A stretch of 8,879 nt of DNA from JBBDIO01 sp040880365 (GCA_040880365.1 JBBDIO010000017.1:1-8879); one strand, 5' to 3'. Positions 1-7,101 are shown, numbered from the stretch's first letter. Notes: generated by a model not told the origin, from the letters alone. Program-made: numbers and translations.

Positions 1-1
1 T

Positions 2-3000
2 GGCAGTGGCATTACGTCGGCGGTAGACGCCATCACAGTGGAACCCGGCCCTGCCACCAAACTGGAAATTATTTCCACCGCCTATACCAACGTCACGGCA
101 GGGCAGGCATCGGGCATCATCACTGTGCAACGCCAGGATGAATTCAACAATCCGAATACCGCCGACGATGACGTGGTGGTGCTATTGAACGCGACTGCCA
201 GTGTGCTGCCCGGCTTCCTGAATAACAGCTTCCGGGTGGCAACGTCGCCCTTTAATCAGCAGATCACCGAAGTCATTATTTTAGAGGGCAACAGCACCGC
301 CGCGTTCACCTATTATGATGAACGTGCGGGTGTCAAGACTCTCGAAGTGGAAGATGAAGCCGGTGATCTCGCAGGTGATACTCAGAATATTACCATCAGG
401 CCCGATACGGCCAAACGACTGCGTTTCCTCAATGAGCCCCTGACGCTGGAAGCGTCGGTTGCTCCTGTACTGTCGTCGCCCTTAGTCATCCAGCGCGTGG
501 ACCAATTCACCAATCCGGTTACCGCGGATCCCGCGATGGTTATCGGTTTGACTGGGACCTCTGGAAGCGGACAGTTCCTGAATGCAGCAGGCACGGCACC
601 GGTGACCACGCGTACCATTGCTCAGAATAGCAGTACGGTTTCGGTGGTCTATACGGATACAGTCGTCGGCAGTTACCTTGTGGGTGCTGAACGTCTCAGC
701 GGCGGCGCGCCCAGCGTGCCGTCGGTTGATGCAGCCAATCAGACCATCACCATCACAGCTGCGCCGGCAGATCGCCTCATGTTTGAACCGGCTACGGCTA
801 CCATTACGGCGGGCAACGTCTCTGACGCGTTCAACGTGGTGCGCCGTGACGAGTTTGGCAACCTGGCAGATGAGGATGACGAAATTGTCGTCACGCTCGA
901 TACGGCGTCGGTGGATGGCGAGTTCCGCGAGGCGGTGAGCACCGGAACGATTACCACTTCGGTGACGCTGGGCGCGGGCATTGCCCAAACGCCTGTGCGC
1001 TATTTCGATACGCTGGCGGGCATACATTCCATCACTGGTTCCTATGGCACGCTGGATGACGCGCTGGGCACGATTACGGTGCTCTCCGCGCCCGCCGACA
1101 AGCTGGTCATGATCACGGATGCGCGCACCATCACGGCAGGTCAGGTATCGGACATCATTACCGTGCAACGGCAGGACGAATTCGACAACCCTGCCGACCA
1201 GGATGGCGCAATCGCGGTGGGGCTGGCTTCGTCGAGCGGTGTGGGCGCGTTCTCTGCCGTTGATAGCGGGACGCCAACGATTACTACAATCAACATTGCA
1301 GCCAGCGCGGCCAGCGCCAACGTCTATTACACGGATACGCTGGCTGGCGCGCACAACATCACCTTTACGGCCAACCTGCCCGGCAATTCCACTGCAAGCG
1401 TGAGCCAGAGTGTTACGGTTAACCCCGACCAGGCTTTCGCGCTCAATTTCAGTACGCCCGAACGCACTACGGTCGCGGGCACGAATTCGCTCACCATGAC
1501 CGTGGAACGCCGCGATCAGTTTGGCAACCTGAACACGTCCGACGCGGCAGTGATCGTAAATCTCACCACCAGCGTGCCGTTTTCGGCTACCTTCCGCACG
1601 ACCGGCGGCGCGTTGCTCTCGCCGCCCAACCAGGTGACCATCAGCCAGGGCACGAGCGCGGCTTCGTTCCGCTATAACAACGAAATGGTAGGACCGGGCA
1701 CGCATGTGATCACCGCCAGCGCGAATCTGCCCCAGACGTCGAGCGCGTTTGTGACCCAGAATCACATTATCGAGCCGGGCGCGGCCGACTACTTGAGGGT
1801 GCGCGGACCCGATTCCACACCTACGGCGGGCGTGACGCAAACGTTGAGCATTACGGCGTTCGACAGCTTTGGCAATGTGGCTGTGGGCTATGTGGGCGAA
1901 CAGACTCTGCGCTTTGCCGGCGCGGAAGACGCGGTATTTGGCGGGGCCATCCCCAACGTGACCGACAAGGACGGCACTCCCCAAAATATCGGAGAGACGA
2001 TTGGCGACGGCGTCACGGAAGACGCGCTCTTTGATTTCGTGAACGGTGTGGCGCAGACGGATGTGATCAGCCGCGGGTTGATGACGCTCTACCGTGCCGG
2101 CGAATTTACCATTACGGCGCGGGCCGCGGCCAATGCGCCATATGCCCAGCTTGATGCCGTGGGCAGCAACGCATTTGCGGTGGATGTGCAACGCGGTGAT
2201 CTGGCAGATTTCCAGATTCAGGACGAACCCGACGGCACGGGTGCGCCCATCCCCGACCAGGACCTGCGTTCGGGCGAAGAGCTGGTGCTGTATGTGGTTG
2301 CCATCGACGCTTATGGCAATGGCCTGCCCGATGAGGACGTAGAGGCTCTACTATGGTTAACTGCCACCGAAAGCTCGTCGGTGAGCGGTTTGCCCGTGGT
2401 TAATATTGATCCGGCTGGCGCTTCTGAGGTGACGACTTTGACCGGCTCAGTTTTGGGTACGGTGACCATCAGAGCGGTAATTAGTACCACGAACACGCCC
2501 GAAACCGCGCCAACCGGCGTGATCACGGTGGTGCCGGGCGATGTGGCGTCGGTGAATGTGGAAACTTCGGCCACCAATGTGGAGCGTCAACTGGTGCCCA
2601 CCCAGAGCATCAGCGCCAGCAGTTCCATTACCGTCTATGCCACGCTGCGCGACGCGGCGGGCAATCTGGTGCCGGTGGATCTGGATGATTCTGATGTGGA
2701 TTGGGATCTGGTAGACATAACCCCCGACGTGGACGTTGATGATCTCGTGCCGGATGGCCGAGAGGCCGTCTTCACTGGCAATCTGGTTGGTTCGGCGGTG
2801 ATCCGCGCGACCGTGAACGGCTCGCCCGGTCTGGATGTCTTCCCGTCGGGCATCATTACGGTGGTCGCGGGCGCACCCGCGGGGCTGGAGATTCGCCGCG
2901 CCGATGCGGCGGCTACCATCAACGTGGAGGCCGGGGCCGAAACGTATCTGCGCATTCGGGTCTTCGATGCCAACAACAACCTCGCCAACATCAACGGCAA

Positions 3001-6000
3001 TCGCACTGTCACCTTCTATGGCGCTGCGCCCGCGCCCGATCTGACGCCGCCGACAGTCACCAATAACGGCAATACTGCCATCGAATTCGGAGCCGCCACC
3101 GCCATGAGTTTCAGCGGGGGCATCATGACCCATTCGCCCACCGGACAGGGGCGCATGTTCCTCTACGACGCCGGCGCGGGACAAGACATTACCGCGACCC
3201 TAACGCTGCCCAATGCCACCGTCATCGGGATGCGGAATGGCGGTGAACTGACTGCCAATGTCAGTCACGCCGATCTGGCAACCTATGCCGTGAGCCTGAA
3301 CGCCCCGCAAACCAATACCGTGCCGTTTAGCGGTGTGAACACGGCCACCGCGCGCGATCTCTATGACAACCCGGTGCTGAATTTCAGCGCAGACGATACG
3401 CCGCTGACCGTTACCGCCAGCGATGGCGCGGTGCTCTTCACGGCTACCGGCGACAACATTATCGACGATAATAACAATGTAGACGATGGCGTGGTGGATC
3501 TCACCGCCTATGGTATGACCTATACGGGGCTGGCGAACCAGAATATCACCTTCACCGTGAGCAGCACTACCCCCGCCGCGACGGGCAGCGCGACCATCCT
3601 GGTGGATGGCGGGCCTGCCCAAACCCTGGCCGTGACCAACGAGGTCATTCCGTGGAACTGGCCCGCGGGTGAGCAACTGATCAATCTGCAAGCCCGCGAT
3701 GCCCAGGGCAACAATTCGCCCGGCTATGCCGGACCGCGCACGCTGGTCTTTGGCAAGAGCGGCAGCACACTGCCTGCGCACCTGCCCTATGTGATCGATA
3801 GTGTCGCCGTTTCCCAGACTTTTGGCCTGGGTACGACGCTGAATTTCGACGCCCAGGGACAGGCGCTCTTTGTGCCGGTGGGCCTCTTTGCGGCGCAACC
3901 CGGCGTCACCGTGACCTTCACCGATACGATCCCGCCCACGGGCGCGGCCGATCCGCTGACGGGTACCTTCACGGTGAATGTGCTGGCGGGGGGGCTGGAT
4001 AATTTTGCGTTTGACCTGACCAGCCCGCAGGCCGTGAGCGAACCCTTCGACGACGACAACAGCCTGACCCCGCGCGACGAGTATGGCAACGTGGCTGCGC
4101 TCACCGGCGCCGACGTGCCCATCGCGGTGACCGCTTCGTCGGGCGGCATAGTGACCTTTACCGCGGCTACCAATGGCGACAATACGCTGGTCGCCGCCGA
4201 CTTCAACACGCCACCGGGTGTGGCAGATCTCACTGCGCTGGGCATGGTCTATGCCGGCGCGACGGGGAATATCAGCTTCACGGCTACCAGCGCCAACGCT
4301 GTGGTGGGTGTATCCGACCCGGTGGTGTTTGAATCGAATACACCGACGCGGCTGGAAATCCAGGGCACGGGCGACCCCGAAGAGGCGGGTGAACCGTTCG
4401 CGCTCACAGTGGTGGCGCGCGATGGCTTTGGCAATATCACAACGGGCTATACCGCGACCGAGGATCTGATTTTCGAGGGCGCGAGCAATGCGCCTGCGGG
4501 CAATGTGCCCCAGGTGTTGGGCGAGGACTTCGGTGACGCGGTCGAGGTAAACTTCGAGGGCGGCATCGCGGCAATTGCCGATGTAACCCTGGTCGCGGCG
4601 GAAAGCGCGATCATCTCTGCCACTATCGGCGGCAGCGGCGTGGGCAGCGATCCCGCGGGCAACTACACCGTGACGGTAGCGCCGGGCGACGCCGATGAAG
4701 TGCACCTGGCAACCGCGCCGGATGCGGCGCAAACTGCCGGCGCGGCGTTGTCCCCCGCCCCGCAGGTGCAACTGCGCGATGTCTATGAAAATGTGCGCAC
4801 GGGCGACATTACTTCTACAGTTACGGCAAGCGTGCAAGGCCCGGGCATCTTTACCACCACTTCGACCATTGTCGAGAACGTGACCGGCGGCGTGGCGACC
4901 TTTAACAATCTAACGCTGGAAAGCGCCGGACTCTATACGCTTACCTTCAGCACCGATGCCGGCCCCGCGCCGACTGCCGGGGTTACCTTCACCGTGGCGA
5001 GCGCAGCCGCGGCGGCCATCACCCTCACCGGCCCCGCGACCGTCGAGGCCGGCGCACCCAGCGATCCCTTCACCCTGGCGGTCTTTGACCAGTATGGCAA
5101 TCTTACCGGGGTGGACCAAGATACCACCATCGGGCTGACTACCGACGCGTCGGGGACCTATACCTTTACCCCGTCCAGCCCGCTGACCCTGCTGAGCGGA
5201 CAGTCTACGATACCCTTCACCTATGCCGATGCGCTGGTGGGGATGAAAATCGTGACGGCAACCGTGAGCGCAGGCGATGCGGGGATCACGTCGCAAACGG
5301 CGTCCCGGCCAATCACCGTGACCGGCGGCGCGCCCGCCCAGGTGGAGCTGACCGGCCCTGCCTCTGCGGTGGCAGGCACCCCCAGCACGCCTTTTACCCT
5401 CACGGTGAAGGATGCGCTGGGCAATATCACGCCTGTGAGCGAGGATACGACTGTCACGCTGTGGGCCGATTCCGACGGGATAATGGATTTTGTCCCGCTC
5501 ACGTTGACTATCGACGAAGGCGGGACAAGCGCCATCTTCACCTATTCGGATACCGAAGCGGGCAGCTCGACAGTGACTGCTACGGTATCCGACGGCGAAG
5601 ACGGGCTGGAGGACGAAGCGGACTCGCATACCCTGACGATTGAACCCGGCCCGCCAACGGAACTATTGCTTGAGACACCGCCGGATCCCACCCAGGACGC
5701 AGGCGCGAACGTGGCCCCAGCCATCGAACTGCTTGTGCGCGATACCCACGGCAATGTGACCAGCGCGCTGGACAGTTCTGTCATTTCGGTGACGGTCAAC
5801 GGCCCGGGTGCGCTATCCAGCGGCACTTCATCGCAGCTTCTCAGCGGCGGCGCGGCCACTTTCAGCGATCTGACGCTGAATACCGCGGGTCTCTACAGCC
5901 TCACCTTCTCGCTGGCTGCGGAGCCGCTGGCTGTGGATACGGACGACTTCACTGTGGAGCCGGGCGCGGCCGACGAAATCAGTATGTCGGCGGGCAATGC

Positions 6001-6907
6001 GCAGACTGCGATGGTCGGCACAGCTTTGCCTGCGCCGCTGGCAGTGCTCGTGACCGACGCTTTTGACAATCCGATAGCCGGGGAGAGCGTGCAGTTCACG
6101 GTGACGAGCGGCGGCGGTGTATTTGCGACGCACGCACCGGTTGTGACCAACGCCAGCGGGATTGCGACTTCTACCGCGTGGACGCTGGGCACGATTGCCG
6201 GTGTCAACACCGCGAATGCGACCAGCACTGGATTGACCGGATCGCCTGTGTCGTTCTTCGCGACCAGCACTGCCGGCCCGGCGCACATACTGGTGGTCAA
6301 TGGCGGGGATGCCCAATCCGCGACGGTGAATACAGCCGTGGCGGTGCCGCTGAGTGTGCGGGTGGATGATGTGCACGGCAATCCGGTTGCGGGCCAGAAC
6401 ATCCTCTTCGAGATTGAAAGTGGCGGCGGTGCGTTTGGAACGAGCGACCCGGTAGTGACTAATGCCAGCGGAGTGGCGACGGCAACCGCCTGGACATTGG
6501 GCACGGTGGCCGGTCTGAACGAAGCGACTGCGAACGCACAGGGTGGGCCTATCGCGGGCGCGGCGGTGACGTATAGCGCGACCGGCACCGCCGGTGCACT
6601 CGACGCGCTGCTGATTCAGGAGCAACCGAGCGAAGTAGATGAAAATACCGCCATCGATCCCGGCCCGGAAGTCGCACTGATCGATCAATACAGCAATGTG
6701 CTAATCGCCGACAATAGCACAACGGTTTCGGTTGCGACCAGTGGAACCTTTACCGGTACGTCTACCCTCATCGAGACGGTCGTTAACGGTGTGGCAACCT
6801 TCGATAATCTGGCCCTGACCAGCGCGGGCACGTTTACAATGACTTTCTCTGCTACCGGCATCGATCCGGTTATCAGTGACTCGTTCACTGTAACAGCCCC
6901 GCCATAA
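2..6907 (+). CDS. Giant multi-domain Ig-like (invasin/Big_1-type) repeat protein, 5'-truncated
   Basis: The frame is open from the first complete codon at base 2 to the TAA at 6905-6907, giving 2301 residues with no start in view. The GTG at 38 lies inside the last strand of an earlier repeat and is not the real start. The whole visible protein is about 20 tandem beta-sandwich units of 104-139 residues. Each ends in a strand plus linker such as ITVEPGPATKL or ITVVPGDVASV, and most carry a central R/x-D-x-(F/Y)-G-N turn, for example RRDEFGN, FDQYGN and VARDGFGN. Composition is that of an exported protein: very rich in Thr, Ser, Val, Ala, Gly and Asp, with no cysteine that I can find and only about eight lysines. 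There are no catalytic motifs. The last residues, FTVTAPP, are the final strand of the last unit, so no LPXTG, transmembrane or type IX tail follows. Bacterial proteins of this type act at the cell surface in adhesion, as stalks or as matrix; here that role is inferred. Two small genes of unrelated type follow on the same strand. Confidence 0.9.
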   Translation, partial: GSGITSAVDAITVEPGPATKLEIISTAYTNVTAGQASGIITVQRQDEFNNPNTADDDVVVLLNATASVLPGFLNNSFRVATSPFNQQITEVIILEGNSTAAFTYYDERAGVKTLEVEDEAGDLAGDTQNITIRPDTAKRLRFLNEPLTLEASVAPVLSSPLVIQRVDQFTNPVTADPAMVIGLTGTSGSGQFLNAAGTAPVTTRTIAQNSSTVSVVYTDTVVGSYLVGAERLSGGAPSVPSVDAANQTITITAAPADRLMFEPATATITAGNVSDAFNVVRRDEFGNLADEDDEIVVTLDTASVDGEFREAVSTGTITTSVTLGAGIAQTPVRYFDTLAGIHSITGSYGTLDDALGTITVLSAPADKLVMITDARTITAGQVSDIITVQRQDEFDNPADQDGAIAVGLASSSGVGAFSAVDSGTPTITTINIAASAASANVYYTDTLAGAHNITFTANLPGNSTASVSQSVTVNPDQAFALNFSTPERTTVAGTNSLTMTVERRDQFGNLNTSDAAVIVNLTTSVPFSATFRTTGGALLSPPNQVTISQGTSAASFRYNNEMVGPGTHVITASANLPQTSSAFVTQNHIIEPGAADYLRVRGPDSTPTAGVTQTLSITAFDSFGNVAVGYVGEQTLRFAGAEDAVFGGAIPNVTDKDGTPQNIGETIGDGVTEDALFDFVNGVAQTDVISRGLMTLYRAGEFTITARAAANAPYAQLDAVGSNAFAVDVQRGDLADFQIQDEPDGTGAPIPDQDLRSGEELVLYVVAIDAYGNGLPDEDVEALLWLTATESSSVSGLPVVNIDPAGASEVTTLTGSVLGTVTIRAVISTTNTPETAPTGVITVVPGDVASVNVETSATNVERQLVPTQSISASSSITVYATLRDAAGNLVPVDLDDSDVDWDLVDITPDVDVDDLVPDGREAVFTGNLVGSAVIRATVNGSPGLDVFPSGIITVVAGAPAGLEIRRADAAATINVEAGAETYLRIRVFDANNNLANINGNRTVTFYGAAPAPDLTPPTVTNNGNTAIEFGAATAMSFSGGIMTHSPTGQGRMFLYDAGAGQDITATLTLPNATVIGMRNGGELTANVSHADLATYAVSLNAPQTNTVPFSGVNTATARDLYDNPVLNFSADDTPLTVTASDGAVLFTATGDNIIDDNNNVDDGVVDLTAYGMTYTGLANQNITFTVSSTTPAATGSATILVDGGPAQTLAVTNEVIPWNWPAGEQLINLQARDAQGNNSPGYAGPRTLVFGKSGSTLPAHLPYVIDSVAVSQTFGLGTTLNFDAQGQALFVPVGLFAAQPGVTVTFTDTIPPTGAADPLTGTFTVNVLAGGLDNFAFDLTSPQAVSEPFDDDNSLTPRDEYGNVAALTGADVPIAVTASSGGIVTFTAATNGDNTLVAADFNTPPGVADLTALGMVYAGATGNISFTATSANAVVGVSDPVVFESNTPTRLEIQGTGDPEEAGEPFALTVVARDGFGNITTGYTATEDLIFEGASNAPAGNVPQVLGEDFGDAVEVNFEGGIAAIADVTLVAAESAIISATIGGSGVGSDPAGNYTVTVAPGDADEVHLATAPDAAQTAGAALSPAPQVQLRDVYENVRTGDITSTVTASVQGPGIFTTTSTIVENVTGGVATFNNLTLESAGLYTLTFSTDAGPAPTAGVTFTVASAAAAAITLTGPATVEAGAPSDPFTLAVFDQYGNLTGVDQDTTIGLTTDASGTYTFTPSSPLTLLSGQSTIPFTYADALVGMKIVTATVSAGDAGITSQTASRPITVTGGAPAQVELTGPASAVAGTPSTPFTLTVKDALGNITPVSEDTTVTLWADSDGIMDFVPLTLTIDEGGTSAIFTYSDTEAGSSTVTATVSDGEDGLEDEADSHTLTIEPGPPTELLLETPPDPTQDAGANVAPAIELLVRDTHGNVTSALDSSVISVTVNGPGALSSGTSSQLLSGGAATFSDLTLNTAGLYSLTFSLAAEPLAVDTDDFTVEPGAADEISMSAGNAQTAMVGTALPAPLAVLVTDAFDNPIAGESVQFTVTSGGGVFATHAPVVTNASGIATSTAWTLGTIAGVNTANATSTGLTGSPVSFFATSTAGPAHILVVNGGDAQSATVNTAVAVPLSVRVDDVHGNPVAGQNILFEIESGGGAFGTSDPVVTNASGVATATAWTLGTVAGLNEATANAQGGPIAGAAVTYSATGTAGALDALLIQEQPSEVDENTAIDPGPEVALIDQYSNVLIADNSTTVSVATSGTFTGTSTLIETVVNGVATFDNLALTSAGTFTMTFSATGIDPVISDSFTVTAPP
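41..1774 (+). repeat. Ig-like units 1-5, subtype S ('QRxDEFxN' type)
   Basis: There are five consecutive units, at about 41-400, 401-760, 761-1087, 1088-1423 and 1424-1774 (120, 120, 109, 112 and 117 residues). The shared plan is a PxxAxxL entry strand, TAG near residue 20, a (V/Q)-x-R-x-D-(E/Q)-F-x-N turn, an acidic stretch with D-D or D-x-D, and a hydrophobic V-x-L strand. A Thr-rich strand, a (Y/F)-x-(D/N) turn before a G-x-H/K segment and an exit strand follow. Units 1 and 4 are the closest pair: their TAGQ-to-DEF segments are nearly the same in protein, and bases 101-153 match 1139-1191 at 44 of 53 positions by eye. Boundaries are approximate and set at the linker Pro/Ala. Confidence 0.8.
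1775..2191 (+). repeat. Ig-like unit 6, subtype A (long form)
   Basis: This is the longest unit, about 139 residues. It opens EPGAADYLRV and carries FDSFGNVAVGY, followed by a strand of the form TLRFAGA. That layout (turn, G-Y, then L-x-F-x-G) is shared with units 9, 11 and 13 further on, so I class it as the same subtype. Its middle contains an extra acidic loop of roughly 25 residues between the two halves of the sandwich (IPNVTDKDGTP onward), which explains the length. Confidence 0.65.
2192..2866 (+). repeat. Ig-like units 7-8, short divergent subtype
   Basis: There are two units, about 2192-2533 (114 residues) and 2534-2866 (111 residues). They share a (V)-x-A-x-x-D-A-x-G-N turn (VVAIDAYGN and YATLRDAAGN) and a G-S-V-L-G-T-V-T-I-R-A / G-N-L-V-G-S-A-V-I-R-A closing strand. 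The second half resembles bacterial Ig-like (Big_2-like) sandwiches more than the flanking units do. Unit 8 contains a strikingly Asp-rich segment encoded at 2675-2758, with 12 Asp in 28 residues, which could bind divalent metal. The assignment to a named Ig subfamily is uncertain. Confidence 0.6.
2867..4678 (+). repeat. Ig-like units 9-13, alternating A-B-A-B-A block
   Basis: The units lie at about 2867-3262 (A), 3263-3604 (B), 3605-3985 (A), 3986-4333 (B) and 4334-4678 (A). A units share a turn followed by a strand of the form (T/D)-(V/L)-(T/V/I)-F and then a Pro-rich loop; compare RTVTFYGA, RTLVFGKS and DLIFEGAS. B units share a distinctive layout: L-x-x-PQ near the start, a RD-x-Y-(D/G)-N turn, VTAS, F-T-A-x-x-G-D-N, then (V)-x-DLTA-x-GM-x-Y-x-G and a closing (I)-(T/S)-FT strand. 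The strong match of unit 10 to unit 12, with A units on both sides, indicates that a two-unit module of about 730 bases was duplicated. Confidence 0.75.
4679..4996 (+). repeat. Ig-like unit 14, subtype C
   Basis: This unit is about 106 residues. It is marked by a QTAGAALSPAP entry, an LRDVYENV turn, QGPGIF, and then the diagnostic core GGVATFNNLTLESAGLYTLT. The same core recurs in units 17 and 20, three and six units downstream. The G-x-ATF-x-x-L-x-x-x-x-AG-x-Y/F-x-x-T-F-S pattern is common in bacterial secreted Ig-like repeat proteins. Confidence 0.75.
4997..5641 (+). repeat. Ig-like units 15-16, paired subtype S-like units
   Basis: There are two units, about 4997-5323 and 5324-5641 (109 and 106 residues). 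Both run A-x-x-(I/V)-x-LTGPA, (V/A)-x-AG-(A/T)-PS-(D/T)-PFTL, an FDQYGN or KDALGN turn, (E/Q)-DTT, an IPFTY / AIFTY strand, and an IVTATVS / TVTATVS exit. They are clearly more similar to each other than to any other unit, so they look like a recent tandem pair. In overall plan they resemble units 1-5. Confidence 0.75.
5642..5959 (+). repeat. Ig-like unit 17, subtype C
   Basis: This unit is about 106 residues, opens EPGPPTELLL and carries the subtype C core GGAATFSDLTLNTAGLYSLT. It matches unit 14 (same entry pattern Q-x-AG-x-x-x-x-PA, the turn, NGPGAL against QGPGIF, and core). It separates the S-like pair 15-16 from the invasin-like pair 18-19. Confidence 0.75.
5960..6589 (+). repeat. Ig-like units 18-19, Big_1 (invasin/intimin-type) pair
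   Basis: There are two units, about 5960-6271 and 6272-6589 (104 and 106 residues), with the classic Big_1 layout. This is a D-x-x-x-NP-(I/V)-AG turn, (V/I)-x-F-x-(V/I)-x-SGGG-x-F, PVVTNASG-(I/V)-AT, the TAWTLGT-(I/V)-AG strand, and N-x-A-x-A. These residues are a well-known signature of invasin and intimin stalk domains, which makes this pair the most securely classified part of the array. Bases 6143-6208 and 6455-6520 match at about 51 of 66 positions by eye, with a 312-base offset, consistent with tandem duplication. Confidence 0.85.
6590..6907 (+). repeat. Ig-like unit 20, subtype C, terminal unit
   Basis: This is the last unit, about 105 residues before the stop. The core VNGVATFDNLALTSAGTFTMT matches units 14 and 17. 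The turn is LIDQYSNV, with Ser in place of the usual Gly. The stop follows the last predicted strand (SFTVTAPP) directly, so the protein ends as a complete domain and not with a separate sorting tail. Confidence 0.75.
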
Positions 6908-6912
6908 GTACA

Positions 6913-6958
6913 AGGCATAGCAGGCAAAGGTGCGATTACGGCTGTGCCTGCTATGCCT
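6913..6958 (+). terminator. Perfect 14-bp inverted repeat after the giant gene (probable transcript end)
   Basis: The arm AGGCATAGCAGGCA at 6913-6926 is exactly complementary to TGCCTGCTATGCCT at 6945-6958, with an 18-base loop. It begins six bases after the TAA. The stem is long and GC-rich enough to be a strong hairpin in RNA. No T-run follows (the next bases are ATGCGCGCG), so it is not a textbook intrinsic terminator. It may mark a transcript 3' end or work in both orientations. Confidence 0.5.
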
Positions 6959-7045
6959 ATGCGCGCGTAGTCTCTCCCCCGCGCTTCGAATCTATCTCTT
7001 CTCAAATAGCCCCGGTCCGTTTATAGCCTCTTAATACAGTTGGCG

Positions 7046-7051
7046 TATGAT
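7046..7051 (+). promoter_or_regulatory. Possible -10 element for the HAD gene
   Basis: TATGAT matches five of six bases of the sigma-70-type consensus and lies 62 bases before the ATG. I see no good -35 hexamer at 16-18 bases upstream, so the call rests on the -10 alone. The hairpin upstream suggests the HAD gene needs its own promoter in this gap. Confidence 0.3.
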
Positions 7052-7101
7052 AGTGCGCAGACTGTCTTTTTGATATTCACAGATTGTGGTGTTCACAGCT
7101 T

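Noticed and set aside
38..40. GTG as the start of the giant gene
   Set aside because: The frame is open upstream to base 2 and encodes the closing strand of a preceding repeat (SAVDAITVEPG), so the gene starts outside the window.
482..2191. A 569-codon open frame on the minus strand opposite the giant gene
   Set aside because: Its translation is rich in Arg, His, Ala and Gly with no domain pattern, as expected from the complement of a GC-rich, Thr/Val/Asp-rich repeat gene. The + strand shows clear repeated domains over the same bases.
3200..4837. A 545-codon open frame on the minus strand
   Set aside because: It has the same Arg/His-rich complement pattern with no recognisable domain, opposite the well-supported A-B-A-B-A units.
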